Shown here in pieces: positions 16,641 to 26,443 of a stretch of 64,000 nucleotides of DNA. The stretch lies in NCBI RefSeq assembly GCF_013185915.1, contig NZ_JAAZUH010000001.1:2294001-2358000 (forward strand), in the 5' to 3' direction. A program made the translations under genes and the position numbers. The DNA comes from Stenotrophomonas bentonitica (lineage in GTDB: Bacteria > Pseudomonadota > Gammaproteobacteria > Xanthomonadales > Xanthomonadaceae). Numbering within the stretch: the first letter of the stretch is position 1; each line of letters begins with the position of its first letter. Under the pieces are notes generated by a model. That model searched no databases. It had not been told where the DNA came from and saw only the letters and a list, made by a program, of their open reading frames with translations.

Positions 16641-17580
16641 GTCCGACATGCCCGTGCAGCGCTGGTATGGCATCGACATCGGCGGCACCAAGATCGAACT
16701 GGTGGCCTGCGACGCCGGGCTGACGGTGCACCACCGCCAGCGCGTGGCCACCCCCACCCACGACTACGCGGCGTTCGTCGAAACCATCGGGCAGCTGGTG
16801 GACGAAGCCGACGCCGCGCTCGGCGTGCGCGCCAGTGCGGTGGGCATCGGCCTGCCCGGCGTGCGCGACCGCGACAGCGGTGTGCAGCTCAGCGCCAACG
16901 TACCGGCCCTGAGCGGGCGTACCGTGGGGCACGATCTGGAAGCGCGGCTGCAACGCCCGCTCGCGCTTGGCAACGACCTGCAGTGCTTCGCGCTGTCCGA
17001 GGCGCACGACGGCGCGGCGGCCGGTTACCCGAGCATGTTCGGCGTCATCCTGGGCACCGGTGCCGGCGGCGGCTACTGCCTGCACGGCCAGCTGGTGGCC
17101 GGCAACAACGGCATTGCCGGCGAGTGGGGGCACTGGAGCCTGCCGGCCACCCTGCAGCTGCGCCACGACCTGCCGCTGCTGGACTGCGGCTGCGGCCTGC
17201 GCGGTTGCCTGGAGCGCTACGTGTCCGGCAGCGGCCTGGCCATGATCCACGAACGCCACGGCGGCCAGGCCCGCGACGCCACCACGGTGGTGGAGCTGGC
17301 GCAGGCCGGCGACCCGACCGCGCTGCACGCGCTGGCGATCCACCGCGACCTGCTCGGTTACAGCTTCGCCAGCCTGATCCTGGCGCTGGACCCGCACGTG
17401 ATCGTGCTGGGCGGCGGGCTGTCCAAGCTGGAACAGCTGTACCGCGACCTGCCTGCGGCCATCGCGCCGTACCTGTTCAATGGCGTGCGCGTGCCGCCGA
17501 TCCTGCCGCCGGTGTTCGGCGATGCAGGCGGTGCACGCGGCGCGGCGTTGCTGGCCCGCCAGCTGCACGGCGCGCCCTGA
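16633..17580 (+). CDS. agaK: ROK-family amino-sugar kinase, probable GalNAc kinase AgaK
   Basis: A 315-residue ROK kinase. The ATP-binding DIGGTK lies at residues 15-20, a catalytic Asp sits in LALGNDLQC near 115, a GTGAGGG block near 140, and the ROK zinc site is GEWGH...CGCGLRGCLE at ~158-195. It would phosphorylate imported GalNAc (or GlcNAc) at C6. The context, AgaS and an amino-sugar-6-P deacetylase with no PTS genes, supports a permease-plus-kinase route. A Shewanella pathway with AgaK, AgaA and AgaS has been described. The gene overlaps agaS by 8 nt; an internal ATG at 16648 is an alternative start. Substrate choice is inferred. Confidence 0.85.
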   Translation: MAESDMPVQRWYGIDIGGTKIELVACDAGLTVHHRQRVATPTHDYAAFVETIGQLVDEADAALGVRASAVGIGLPGVRDRDSGVQLSANVPALSGRTVGHDLEARLQRPLALGNDLQCFALSEAHDGAAAGYPSMFGVILGTGAGGGYCLHGQLVAGNNGIAGEWGHWSLPATLQLRHDLPLLDCGCGLRGCLERYVSGSGLAMIHERHGGQARDATTVVELAQAGDPTALHALAIHRDLLGYSFASLILALDPHVIVLGGGLSKLEQLYRDLPAAIAPYLFNGVRVPPILPPVFGDAGGARGAALLARQLHGAP

Positions 17581-17617
17581 ATCCCTCCCCCCATTCTGCT
17601 GCGCCAGGAGTGCTGCC

Positions 17618-18925
17618 ATGTCTGCCGTTCAATCGTTGATCGCTGCCCATCGCCAGGGCCAGCCCGTTGGCCTGTACAGCGTGTGCTGCAGCAACGAGCA
17701 GGTGCTGCTGGCGGCCATGGACGTGGCGCGTGCGTACGACACGGTGCTGCTGGTCGAAGCCACCTCCAACCAGGTGGACCAGTTCGGCGGCTACACCGGC
17801 ATGACCCCGCCGCAGTACCGCGACTACGTCCTGCAGCTGGCACGCAACCACGATTTCCCGGTGGAGCGGCTCATCCTGGGCGGCGACCACCTCGGCCCGA
17901 ATGCCTGGCAGAAGGGACCGGCCGAGGTGGCGATGGCCAACGCACGTACGCTGATCGCCGCGTACGTGGCCGCCGGCTTCCACAAGATCCACCTCGACTG
18001 CAGCATGTCCTGCGCCGACGATCCGACGCCGCTGCCCGACGCCATCGTCGCGGCGCGTTCGGCCGAGCTGGCGCGCATTGCCGAGCGTACCGCCGCCGAT
18101 AACGGCCTGCCGCCACCGGTGTATGTGATCGGCACCGAAGTGCCGGTGCCCGGCGGTGAGGCCTCGCTGGAAGGCGGGCTGGCGGTGACCACGCCGACGG
18201 CCGCCGCGCTCACGCTGGCGATCCATCGCGAAGCATTCTCTGCACCGGACCTGCAGCCGGCGTGGGAACGGGTGATCGCGATGGTGGTGCAACCCGGCGT
18301 GGATTTCGACCACAGCAGTGTTCATTACTACGACCGGGCCGCCGCACAGGCGCTCTCCGCCTTCGTGGAAACCCAGCCGCGCATCGTGTTCGAAGCCCAC
18401 TCCACCGACTACCAGACCGAAGCGGGCCTGCACGCGCTGGTGCGCGACCATTTCGCCATCCTCAAGGTCGGCCCGGCCGCGACTTATGCGTTCCGCGAAG
18501 CGGTGTTCGCGCTGGCGATGATCGAACGCGAACTGCTGCCCGCCGCCGAGGCCTCGCAGCTGATCGACGTGCTGGAGCGATGCATGCTGGACAAGCCGGG
18601 CAGCTGGGCCAGCTACTACACCGGCAGCGCGCACGAACAGCGCCTGCTGCGTGCGTACTCGCTGAGCGACCGCAGCCGCTACTACTGGGGTGAGCCGGCG
18701 GTGCAGGCGGCGTTGGCCACGCTGGTCGACAACCTGACCCGGGTGCCGCCGCCGCTGATGCTGCTCAGCCAGTTCCTGCCCGAGCAGACCCGTGCGGTGC
18801 AGGCCGGCGTGCTGGCCGCCGAGCCGCTGGCGCTGGTCCGCCACAAGGTGGGCCTGCGCCTGGCCGAGTACGCGCGCGCGTGCATCAACGAAAGTTTTTC
18901 TGCCACGGAGGTTTCGGAACGGTAA
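17618..18925 (+). CDS. agaZ: GatZ/KbaZ/AgaZ-type tagatose-phosphate pathway protein
   Basis: A 435-residue protein of the GatZ/KbaZ family, recognised from GLYSVCCSNEQVLLAAM near the start, LVEATSNQVDQFGGYTGM near 45, LILGGDHLGPNAWQ near 85, and KIHLDCSMSC near 125. Family members are described as the non-catalytic subunit of tagatose-1,6-bisphosphate aldolase; a role as tagatose-6-phosphate kinase has also been proposed, and the point is unsettled. The start ATG has CAGGAG 8 nt upstream. It follows agaK by 37 bp. No KbaY/GatY aldolase is in the window, so either a distant aldolase is used or this protein acts alone in a kinase role. Confidence 0.88.
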   Translation: MSAVQSLIAAHRQGQPVGLYSVCCSNEQVLLAAMDVARAYDTVLLVEATSNQVDQFGGYTGMTPPQYRDYVLQLARNHDFPVERLILGGDHLGPNAWQKGPAEVAMANARTLIAAYVAAGFHKIHLDCSMSCADDPTPLPDAIVAARSAELARIAERTAADNGLPPPVYVIGTEVPVPGGEASLEGGLAVTTPTAAALTLAIHREAFSAPDLQPAWERVIAMVVQPGVDFDHSSVHYYDRAAAQALSAFVETQPRIVFEAHSTDYQTEAGLHALVRDHFAILKVGPAATYAFREAVFALAMIERELLPAAEASQLIDVLERCMLDKPGSWASYYTGSAHEQRLLRAYSLSDRSRYYWGEPAVQAALATLVDNLTRVPPPLMLLSQFLPEQTRAVQAGVLAAEPLALVRHKVGLRLAEYARACINESFSATEVSER

Positions 18926-18958
18926 GCTTCGGCTTTCCTTCCGAATGGAATCGCCTCC

Positions 18959-19735
18959 ATGCGAAACACACGGCAGCGCCGCCAGCAGATCCTGCAGTTG
19001 CTGGTCGACCACGGCAACGTGCAGGTCAGTGAACTGGTGGACCGTTTCGGCGTGTCGGCCGTGACCATCCGTGCCGACCTGACCCACATCGAGTCGCAGG
19101 GCCTGGCCACGCGCACCCACGGCGGTGCCACGCTGGTGCGCAAGCCGCCGCTGGAGCAGGACATCCACCAGAAGGACACGCTGAACCTGCCGCTGAAGGA
19201 CAGCATCGGCGCGCATGCCGCGCGGCTGGTGCGGGCCGGCGACAACATCATCATCGACTCCGGTTCCACCACCATGACTCTGGCCCGCCACCTGCGCGGG
19301 CACCAGGACGTGACGGTGATGACCAACGGGCTCAACATCGCCTGGGAACTGGCCAACGCGCCGGGCGTGGAACTGCTGCTCACCGGCGGCCTGCTGCGCA
19401 AGCAGTCGCTGTCGCTGCAGGGCAGCCAGGCCGAGGCCAGCCTCAACACCTACAGCTTCGACACCCTGTTCCTGGGCGTGGACGGCCTGGACCTGCAGTT
19501 CGGGCTCACCACCCACCACGAAGCCGAAGCCCGCCTCAACCACCGCATGGTGGAGCGCGCGCGCCGCGTGGTGGTGCTGACCGACGCGTCCAAGTTCGGC
19601 CACGTCAGCCTGCACCGCATCGCCCGCCTCGACCAGGTCCACACCATCATCACCGATGCCAGCATCGACCCGGACTACCTGGACGGGCTGCAGAAGCTGG
19701 GCATCGAAGTGATCATCGCCGAGTCCCCGCCGTGA
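18959..19735 (+). CDS. agaR: DeoR-family transcriptional regulator AgaR
   Basis: A 258-residue DeoR-type repressor. The N-terminal winged HTH (RRQQILQLLVDHGNVQVSEL, then VSAVTIRADLTHIESQG) covers residues ~5-58. A sugar-phosphate-sensing domain follows, with IIDSGSTTMTLARHL near 98, LLLTGGLLR near 140 and FLGVDGLDLQFGLTT near 175. DeoR regulators of this kind release DNA on binding a pathway sugar phosphate. Its place inside the operon, 33 bp after agaZ and overlapping the deacetylase gene by 4 nt, supports control of this cluster. Candidate operators are the CTTTCG-containing elements in the agaS/GH31 divergent region. Confidence 0.88.
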   Translation: MRNTRQRRQQILQLLVDHGNVQVSELVDRFGVSAVTIRADLTHIESQGLATRTHGGATLVRKPPLEQDIHQKDTLNLPLKDSIGAHAARLVRAGDNIIIDSGSTTMTLARHLRGHQDVTVMTNGLNIAWELANAPGVELLLTGGLLRKQSLSLQGSQAEASLNTYSFDTLFLGVDGLDLQFGLTTHHEAEARLNHRMVERARRVVVLTDASKFGHVSLHRIARLDQVHTIITDASIDPDYLDGLQKLGIEVIIAESPP

Positions 19736-20847
19736 ACCCTGCCGCCTTCCTGCATGGCCGCGTACTGACCCCGTCCGGGTGGGTGCGTGGCGACATCCAC
19801 TTCGACCAGCGCATCGTTTCGATCCGCAGCGACCACGCCGACCCGCGTGGCGAGAACGAGGTGCCGTACATCCTGCCGGGCTTCATCGACCTGCATGTGC
19901 ATGGCGGCGCCGGGGTGGACATCATGCAGGGCGGCGACACCGCCGTGACCGTGGCGCGCGCGCATGCGCGGCATGGCACCACCGCGTTGCTGGGCACCAC
20001 CATGACCGCCGAGGCGGACGACATCGTGCGGGCGTTGCAGGGGTTGGCAGGGGCGATCGCGCAGCGCGCGCCGGGCACCGCACGCGTGCTGGGCGTGCAT
20101 CTGGAAGGTCCCTTCATCAGCGCCGAACGGCTGGGCGCGCAGCCGCCGCTTGTAGTGGAGGCCACGCTGGACGACGTGCGCCGCCTGCATGCCATCGCGC
20201 CGATCAAGGTGCTGACCATGGCGCCGGAGATCGGCCAGCACCTGGCCCTGATTCCCGCGCTGAGTGCGCTGGGCATCCGCGTGCAGCTGGGTCACAGCGC
20301 CGGCAGTTATGAAGAGGGCGTAGCGGCGCTGGACGCCGGCGCAGCGGGCTTCACCCATCTGTTCAATGGCATGACCGGCGTAGACCACTACCACCCCGGC
20401 ATCGCCACCGCGGCGCTGGCGCATGCGCAGTACGCTGAACTGATTCCCGACCTGCAGCACGTCCACCCTGGCGCGATCCGCACCGCATTGCGCGCGATCC
20501 CGCGCCTGTACTGCGTGACCGACGCCACGGCCGCCACCGGCATGCCCGATGGCGAGTACGCGCTGGGCGTGCAGCGGGTGCACAAGTGCCTGGGCTGCGT
20601 GCGCCTGGAAAGCGGTTCGCTGGCCGGCAGCGCACTCACCATGGACCAGGCACTACGCAACCTGGTTGCGCTGGGACTGGCGCTGGATGACGCCTCCGAC
20701 CGTGTTTCACGCTTCCCGGCCGACTATCTGGGGCTGGAAGACCGGGGCCGCCTGCAACCGGGCGCCTGGGCCGACCTGGTGGTGCTCGACCGCGACCTGC
20801 GCGTGCAGCAGGTGGTCGTGGAAGGCGAACGCATCGCGCTCGACTGA
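19732..20847 (+). CDS. agaA: N-acetylgalactosamine-6-phosphate deacetylase AgaA (NagA family)
   Basis: A 371-residue amidohydrolase of the NagA family. Visible metal and catalytic residues are H55-x-H57 in DLHVHGG, E125 in HLEGPF, H188 in LGHSAGS, H209 in THLFNGM, and the catalytic Asp D264 in VTDATAATGM. It removes acetate from GalNAc-6-phosphate to give galactosamine-6-phosphate for AgaS. It starts at a GTG overlapping the agaR stop (GTGA), so translation is coupled. A GlcNAc-6-P deacetylase would look the same; AgaS and AgaZ in the same operon favour the galactosamine series. A CGCGCCG/CGGCGCG hairpin lies in the 49-bp gap before the permease gene (20855-20872). Confidence 0.87.
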   Translation: MNPAAFLHGRVLTPSGWVRGDIHFDQRIVSIRSDHADPRGENEVPYILPGFIDLHVHGGAGVDIMQGGDTAVTVARAHARHGTTALLGTTMTAEADDIVRALQGLAGAIAQRAPGTARVLGVHLEGPFISAERLGAQPPLVVEATLDDVRRLHAIAPIKVLTMAPEIGQHLALIPALSALGIRVQLGHSAGSYEEGVAALDAGAAGFTHLFNGMTGVDHYHPGIATAALAHAQYAELIPDLQHVHPGAIRTALRAIPRLYCVTDATAATGMPDGEYALGVQRVHKCLGCVRLESGSLAGSALTMDQALRNLVALGLALDDASDRVSRFPADYLGLEDRGRLQPGAWADLVVLDRDLRVQQVVVEGERIALD

Positions 20848-20896
20848 CTGATCCCGCGCCGCGCACGGCGCGTTCCAACGTAGACAGGACCGCACC

Positions 20897-22705
20897 ATGA
20901 ACGACGTTTCCGCCGCCATGCCCGTGCCCGCTGCCGCCGACGCGCCGCGTTGGCCGGTGCGCTATCTGTTGTTCATCGGCGGCATGGGCGGGCTGCTCTA
21001 CGGCATCGATATCGGCATCATCGCCGGCGCCCTGCCCTACCTGGAAGCCACTGCAACCGCGAGCTGGCAGCTCACCACCCAGCAGCTGGGCTTCGTGGTG
21101 GCCGCGGTGCTGCTGGGCAGCGTGCTCTCGTCGCTGTTTGCCGGCGCGGTGGCCGACCTGATCGGGCGGCGCGGGGCGATGGTGCTGGCCGGGCTGTTGT
21201 TCACCGCCAGCATTCCGGTGATGGCGCTCTCGGAGGGCTACGGTCCACTGTTGATGGGGCGGCTGTTGCAGGGCATCAGCGGCGGCCTGATCGGCGTGGT
21301 GGTGCCGCTGTACCTGGCTGAAGTCCTCAGCCCGGAGCGGCGCGGGCGGGGTGCGGCAATGTTCCAGCTGCTGCTCACCATCGGCCTGGTGCTGGCGGCG
21401 GTGATCGGCCTGTACCACGCGCACAGCGTGGACGTGGCCACCGCAGCCGTGGCGCACCTGCCCGGCGAGGAGCAGCAGCGGCTGCTGTTCGCGGTGAAGG
21501 ACCATGCGTGGCGCACCATCTTCTGGAGCTGCCTGCTGCCGGGGCTGGTGTTCACCGGCGGCGCGCTGCTGATCAGCGAATCGCCGCGCTGGCTGGTGCG
21601 CCGTGGTCGCATCGACAAAGCCCGCCGCGCACTGCAGCGCACCGTTGCGCCGACCGAGGTGGAAGCCACCCTGGCGCGCATGCAGGCGCCCGACGCCCCG
21701 GCCAGCGACGGCGCGCCGGCCAGGCGCGACCCGCTGCTGAGCCGCCGCTATGTGTGGCCGTTCGTGCTGGCCTGCCTGGTGCTGGCCTTCACCCAGGCCA
21801 CAGGCATCAATTCGGTGCTGGCCTATGCGGTGAACATCCTGCACCAGGCCGGCCTGCCCGGTGCGGTGGCCAACTGGGCCGACGTCTCGATCAAGCTGCT
21901 CAATGCGCTGATGACCGTGGTCGCGCTGGTGCTGGTGGACCGCAGGGGCCGCAAGTTCCTGCTGATGCTGGGCACCGGCGGCATCACCGTGGCGCTGCTG
22001 TGCGCGGCACTGCTGTTCGTGCGCAGCGAACACGGCCGGTTGGACGTGCACACCACGCTGCAGCAGCAGCTGGTCGGCGATTCGCTCGCGCTGCCGATGG
22101 ACGCTTCGCAGTGGCGCCGCCTGGACGGCAGTGCCGAGGGGCAGCCGCTGCAGCTCACCGTGTCTTACTCCTACGGCGGCTTCAGCAACGTGCGCTCGCT
22201 GCGCAGCGACAACCCGATCGATACCACCCTGCAGATCCGCCGCGAAGACGCGGTTTCGGCCGACAGCGTGATCGGCGCGTTCTTCCGTCGCATCCACCTC
22301 AATCCGTTCCCAGACCCGGCCGCCGCCGCAAGCGCGCCGCTGGTGATCGAACGCGCCGTGATCGGGCCGGTGCCGTCGCCAACCCATGGCTGGATGGTCG
22401 CCGGTTGCATCCTGCTGTTCGTGGCCTTCTTCGCGGTCGGCCCCGGCGTCTGCGTGTGGCTCGCATTGTCCGAGCTGATGCCGACCCGGATCCGTTCCAA
22501 TGGCATGAGCATCGCACTGCTGATCAACCAGTTCGTGTCCACCGTGATCGCCGCGATCTTCCTGCCCACGGTCGGCCACCACGGCTACGCCAGCATGTTC
22601 TTCTTCTGGGCCGGCTGCACGTTGCTGTACTTCCTGGTGGCCGCGTTCCTGCTGCCGGAAACCAAGGGCAAGACACTGGAAGAAATCGAAGCGCGGTTCC
22701 GCTGA
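20897..22705 (+). CDS. MFS sugar permease with a large periplasmic insertion, probable GalNAc transporter (AgaP-like)
   Basis: A 602-residue sugar-porter-type MFS protein, about 120 residues longer than usual. Family signatures are present: GGLLYGIDIGIIAGALP near 31-47, ADLIGRRG at 86-93, a PxxLAExxSPxRRG block at 137-150, SESPRWLVRRG near 227-237, DRRGRK near 348-353, and PETKGKTLEEIE near 587-598. The extra length is one soluble stretch at ~376-497 between helices 9 and 10, which should face the periplasm. It contains no transporter motif I know. As the last operon gene it would import GalNAc into the cytoplasm for AgaK. Family assignment is firm; the substrate is inferred from context. Confidence 0.87.
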   Translation: MNDVSAAMPVPAAADAPRWPVRYLLFIGGMGGLLYGIDIGIIAGALPYLEATATASWQLTTQQLGFVVAAVLLGSVLSSLFAGAVADLIGRRGAMVLAGLLFTASIPVMALSEGYGPLLMGRLLQGISGGLIGVVVPLYLAEVLSPERRGRGAAMFQLLLTIGLVLAAVIGLYHAHSVDVATAAVAHLPGEEQQRLLFAVKDHAWRTIFWSCLLPGLVFTGGALLISESPRWLVRRGRIDKARRALQRTVAPTEVEATLARMQAPDAPASDGAPARRDPLLSRRYVWPFVLACLVLAFTQATGINSVLAYAVNILHQAGLPGAVANWADVSIKLLNALMTVVALVLVDRRGRKFLLMLGTGGITVALLCAALLFVRSEHGRLDVHTTLQQQLVGDSLALPMDASQWRRLDGSAEGQPLQLTVSYSYGGFSNVRSLRSDNPIDTTLQIRREDAVSADSVIGAFFRRIHLNPFPDPAAAASAPLVIERAVIGPVPSPTHGWMVAGCILLFVAFFAVGPGVCVWLALSELMPTRIRSNGMSIALLINQFVSTVIAAIFLPTVGHHGYASMFFFWAGCTLLYFLVAAFLLPETKGKTLEEIEARFR

Positions 22706-22721
22706 CCGCGCTGCGGAAGCC

Positions 22722-23285
22722 TCAGCGCAGCTTCCGCAGGCGGAATGCCACTGCGATCTGCAGGAAGCCGTAGAGCAGGCTGCCGATACCGATCCACAGC
22801 GTGGTCACCGCCACCCCGCCCAGCGGGTTGGCGAACATCATGCCACCCAGCACGATGGCCAGCAGGCCGCTGACGATGAGCAGCCATTCGCCTTCGATCT
22901 GCTTGCGCACGCGGATCGCGTAGACGATGCGGTACACGCCGGCCATGACCAGCCAGATCGCCAGCAGGAGAACCAGGACCTTGGCGGTCACCAGCGGATT
23001 GATCACCGCCAGCGCACCGAAGCCGACGGACGCCACCGCGTAGACCAGCGCCCAGCCGCGCGGCGCGCCGCTGTTGCCGCCGAACACCGCGAACAGGCTG
23101 ATCAGGCCTTCGATCAGGGCCATGACCCCGATGGCCCAGGCCAGGCCGGCTGCCGCCGACAGGGGTCGCATCACCGCGATCAGTCCGAAGCCGATGGCCA
23201 CCAGCCCGTACAGCAGCAGTACCCACCAGCTGCGGCCTACCCACGACAACAACGAGGTACCGCGCAGATCCGACGCCTGGCTCAT
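22722..23285 (-). CDS. HdeD-like DUF308 membrane protein
   Basis: A 187-residue inner-membrane protein with six hydrophobic helices arranged as repeated pairs. Each pair ends in a P-G/L-containing turn (RPLSAAAGL, NPLVTAKVL, NPLGGVAV), the pattern of DUF308/HdeD proteins. Family members are linked to acid resistance in enterobacteria, but in most bacteria the role is unknown. The ATG at 23285 has an AGGA site upstream and gives a short polar N-terminus before helix 1. It is convergent with the MFS gene, 16 bp away. comF lies 64 bp upstream on the same strand. Confidence 0.8.
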   Translation of the reverse strand: MSQASDLRGTSLLSWVGRSWWVLLLYGLVAIGFGLIAVMRPLSAAAGLAWAIGVMALIEGLISLFAVFGGNSGAPRGWALVYAVASVGFGALAVINPLVTAKVLVLLLAIWLVMAGVYRIVYAIRVRKQIEGEWLLIVSGLLAIVLGGMMFANPLGGVAVTTLWIGIGSLLYGFLQIAVAFRLRKLR

Positions 23286-23349
23286 GACGGTGTTCCTGTG
23301 AAGGAGGTCAAGCGCGATGCTAGGCCTGGAGGGGCGTCGCGACAAGGCG

Positions 23350-24051
23350 TCAGGGCGCGCGGGCACATACCCACAGCGTGGCCTGCTCCATCCCGGACCG
23401 TTTCAGTGCGCGCAGGGCCGCATCCAGGGTGGCGCCGGTGGTCATCACATCGTCGACCAGGGTCAGCCTGGGCGGCGGGGTGGCCGTTACGGCGAAGGCC
23501 CCGCGCAGGTTCTGGCGGCGAGCCTCCGCGTCCAGCGTCGACTGCGCCACCGTGGCCCGGCTGCGGCACAACCCTGACCACAGGGGCACACCCAGTTCGC
23601 TCGCCAATGGCCGGGCCAACTCCCGCGCCTGGTCGTACCCGCGCTCGCGCAGCCGCCGCCGGTGCAGCGGCATCGGCATCAGCGGGTCCAGCGCGAACTC
23701 CGGCACTGCCTGCAGCATCAGTTGGGACAGCAGCCGTCCGGCCGCCAGGTCCTGGTGGAACTTGAAGCGCAGCACCAGACGGTCGATCGGCGGCGCATAG
23801 ATGAAGGTAGCCGCCGCGCCCACCTGCCGTGGCGGCTGACGCAGACATGCCCCGCAGATGGCCGCCGGCTCCCCCGGCGGCAGGGGCAGCGCGCACAGCG
23901 GGCAGGCATGGTCGTTCCAGGGCAGCTCGGCGTAGCACGCGACGCACAGGTCCAACCCCTCGTGACCCGGATCGGCGCAGACCATGCAACGCAGCGGCAA
24001 TGCCTGACGTCCCAGCCACCTCAGGGCGTCGTAAACTTTACTGAGATCCAT
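23350..24051 (-). CDS. comF: ComF family phosphoribosyltransferase-like protein
   Basis: A 233-residue protein. Its N-terminal zinc-binding Cys clusters ([19 protein letters not shown], then CPLC and CGAC) cover ~22-80. A phosphoribosyltransferase fold follows, with [13 protein letters not shown] near 100, [18 protein letters not shown] near 130 and the PRPP loop [16 protein letters not shown] near 195. ComF/GntX proteins act in DNA uptake or use of external DNA. The start at 24051 gives the usual short N-terminus; a longer start at 24078 is possible. It is divergent from bioB across a 70-bp gap. Function in natural competence is inferred from the family. Confidence 0.88.
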   Translation of the reverse strand: MDLSKVYDALRWLGRQALPLRCMVCADPGHEGLDLCVACYAELPWNDHACPLCALPLPPGEPAAICGACLRQPPRQVGAAATFIYAPPIDRLVLRFKFHQDLAAGRLLSQLMLQAVPEFALDPLMPMPLHRRRLRERGYDQARELARPLASELGVPLWSGLCRSRATVAQSTLDAEARRQNLRGAFAVTATPPPRLTLVDDVMTTGATLDAALRALKRSGMEQATLWVCARAP

Positions 24052-24121
24052 ATGGTTGACAGTATCGTGCAACCTCACCAGACTGCCGCCCCTCGCTTCC
24101 GCAATCTGTCAGGACACTCCC

Positions 24122-25135
24122 ATGGCTTCTGTCATCCGCCACGACTGGCACCCCGAGGAGCTGCTGGCGCTGTTTGAGCTGCCCCTCCCGGAGCTGCTGT
24201 ACCGGGCCGCGGGCGTGCATCGGGAGGCGTTCGATCCGGCCGAGGTGCAGGTGTCCACCCTGCTCTCGGTCAAGACCGGCGGCTGCCCGGAAGACTGCGC
24301 GTACTGTCCGCAGGCGCAGCGCTATGACACCGGGGTGGGCGCGCAGAAGCTGATGGCCACCGACGAGGTGGTCGCCAAGGCCCGGCAGGCCAAGGCAGCG
24401 GGCGCGTCGCGGTTCTGCATGGGTGCGGCCTGGCGTTCGCCCAAGGACCGCGACATTCCGAAGGTGGCGGCGATGATCCGCGAGGTGAAGGCGCTGGGGC
24501 TGGAGACCTGCGCCACCCTGGGCATGCTCGACGGCCCGCAGGCGGCCGCGCTGCGCGAGGCCGGGCTGGACTACTACAACCACAACCTGGACACCGCGCC
24601 GGACTACTACGACTCCATCATCCATACCCGCCAGTACCAGGACCGGTTGGATACGCTTGAACACGTGCGCCAGGCCGGGCTGAAGACCTGCTGCGGCGGC
24701 ATCGTCGGCATGGGCGAGACCCGCGCGCACCGCGCCGGGCTGCTGCTGGCGCTGGCCAACCTGCCGGCCCACCCCGATTCGGTGCCGATCAACCGGCTGG
24801 TGCAGGTGGCTGGCACGCCGCTGCACGGCAGCGCCGGGCTGGACCCGTTCGAATTCGTGCGGATGATCGCAGTGGCCCGCATCACCATGCCGCAGGCGAT
24901 GGTGCGGCTCTCGGCCGGGCGCGAGACGATGAGCGACGAACTGCAGGCGCTGTGCTTCCTGGCCGGGGCCAACTCCATCTTCTACGGCGAGAAGCTGCTG
25001 ACCACCGGCAACCCGGACACCGAGCGCGACCTGGCCCTGTTCAGCCGGTTGGGACTGCGCCCGATGGCGGTGCAGGTGGATGCCACCGTGCATGCCGACA
25101 TCACCTGTGGCCGCGGTTGCGGACAAGCGGCCTGA
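24122..25135 (+). CDS. bioB: Biotin synthase BioB
   Basis: A 337-residue radical-SAM enzyme that inserts sulfur into dethiobiotin, the last step of biotin synthesis. The SAM [4Fe-4S] cysteines are C55, C59 and C62 (CPEDCAYC). Other family blocks are [16 protein letters not shown] near 160, the [10 protein letters not shown] motif near 190 and [15 protein letters not shown] near 285. The ATG follows AGGA by 9 nt. It is the first of the biotin genes bioB-bioF-bioH-SDR-bioC; no BirA-type operator is obvious upstream. Length and motifs are complete, so it should be active. Confidence 0.97.
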   Translation: MASVIRHDWHPEELLALFELPLPELLYRAAGVHREAFDPAEVQVSTLLSVKTGGCPEDCAYCPQAQRYDTGVGAQKLMATDEVVAKARQAKAAGASRFCMGAAWRSPKDRDIPKVAAMIREVKALGLETCATLGMLDGPQAAALREAGLDYYNHNLDTAPDYYDSIIHTRQYQDRLDTLEHVRQAGLKTCCGGIVGMGETRAHRAGLLLALANLPAHPDSVPINRLVQVAGTPLHGSAGLDPFEFVRMIAVARITMPQAMVRLSAGRETMSDELQALCFLAGANSIFYGEKLLTTGNPDTERDLALFSRLGLRPMAVQVDATVHADITCGRGCGQAA

Positions 25136-25215
25136 GCCCCGCCCCGGGCGGTGCAGCGCAACGCACGGCAACCGGGTACGCTAGCTCCCCTGCCCGCCCA
25201 TGAGACATGACGACC

Positions 25216-26427
25216 ATGGCCCGTCCTGACCTGCACGACCGTATTCAGTCCCAGCGCAAGCTTCGCGATGCGCAGGGCCGGATCCGCGTGCGCCGCACCA
25301 TGACCCGCCGGGATGGCGTGCGTCTGGAACTCAATGGCCAGTGGCTCACTGGCTTCTGCAGCAACGACTACCTGGGCCTGTCCCAGCAGTTCGGCGTGGT
25401 CAGTGCCCTGCAGGACGCCGCCGCGCGCGAAGGCGCCGGCGCCACCGCTTCGCATCTGATCTGCGGACACCATGCGCTGCACGAGGCGCTGGAACAGGAA
25501 GTGGCCGACTGGCTCGGCTACCCGCGCGCGCTGCTGTTCGGGAGCGGGTTTGCCGCCAACCTGGCCGTGCAGCAGGCGCTGCTGACCGAAGAAGACGATG
25601 TGTGCGTGCAGGACCGGCTCAACCACGCCAGCCTGCTCGATGCCACGCGCCTGGCCGGTTGCCGCCTGCGCCGCTACCCGCACCTGGACACCGAAGGCGC
25701 GCTGCGCCAGCTCAAGCACGCGGCCGAAGGCGCGGCGATGCTGGTCACCGATGGCGTCTTCAGCATGGACGGCGATATCGCGCCGCTGCGCTCGCTGTCG
25801 CTGGTGGCGCGCATGCAGCAGGCCCTGCTGTATGTCGACGACGCGCACGGCGTGGGCGTGGTCGGCGAGCATGGCCGTGGCTGCGTGGCCGAGGCCGGGC
25901 TGGGCGTGGCCGACGTGCCGCTGCAGCTGGTGACGCTCGGCAAGGCCCTGGGTGGCAGTGGTGCGGTGGTGGTCGGCAATGACGCGCTGATCCAGCACCT
26001 GGCCGAAACCGCACGCCCCTACATCTACACCACCGCCGTGCCGCCGGCGCAGGCCGCTGCCGCCCTGGCGGCGGTGAAGCTGGCCCGCCGCGACGACTGG
26101 CGCCGCGAGAAGCTGGCCGAGCTGGTCGGCGTGTTCCGTGCCGGCGCGCGCCAGCACGGGCTCGAACTGATGCCGTCGGACACGCCGATCCAGCCGCTGC
26201 TGTGCGGGGCCGAGTCGACCGTGATGGCGCTGTCGGCCGCCCTGGAAGCAGCTGGTTTCCTGGTCAGCGCGATCCGCCCGCCGACCGTGCCCGAGGGCAA
26301 GGCACGCCTGCGCGTGACCCTGTCCGCGCTGCACACCGTGCCGGAAGTGCGCGCGTTGACCGACGCGATCGCGCACGCGCGCGACCATGTGCTGCGCCAG
26401 CAGTCACTGGATGCACTGAGCGCGTGA
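25216..26427 (+). CDS. bioF: 8-amino-7-oxononanoate synthase BioF
   Basis: A 403-residue PLP enzyme that condenses pimeloyl-ACP/CoA with alanine. Key stretches: [10 protein letters not shown] near 50, [16 protein letters not shown] near 80, [13 protein letters not shown] near 180, [12 protein letters not shown] near 210, and the PLP lysine in [11 protein letters not shown] near 240. The ATG at 25216 gives the usual MARPDL start; an ATG three codons earlier (25207) is possible. It lies 80 bp after bioB and 16 bp before bioH. Confidence 0.96.
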   Translation: MARPDLHDRIQSQRKLRDAQGRIRVRRTMTRRDGVRLELNGQWLTGFCSNDYLGLSQQFGVVSALQDAAAREGAGATASHLICGHHALHEALEQEVADWLGYPRALLFGSGFAANLAVQQALLTEEDDVCVQDRLNHASLLDATRLAGCRLRRYPHLDTEGALRQLKHAAEGAAMLVTDGVFSMDGDIAPLRSLSLVARMQQALLYVDDAHGVGVVGEHGRGCVAEAGLGVADVPLQLVTLGKALGGSGAVVVGNDALIQHLAETARPYIYTTAVPPAQAAAALAAVKLARRDDWRREKLAELVGVFRAGARQHGLELMPSDTPIQPLLCGAESTVMALSAALEAAGFLVSAIRPPTVPEGKARLRVTLSALHTVPEVRALTDAIAHARDHVLRQQSLDALSA

Positions 26428-26443
26428 TGCACGGGCGGTACCG

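Noticed and set aside
20636..22582. A 648-codon minus-strand frame opposite the MFS permease
   Set aside because: Composition is Gln/His/Arg-rich and featureless, and it crosses the end of agaA.
24031..24041. GTAAACTTTAC near-palindrome and nearby TTGACA before bioB, considered as a BirA operator
   Set aside because: It lies within the comF coding start and does not match the TTGTAAACC-N15-GGTTTACAA pattern; no good -10 follows.
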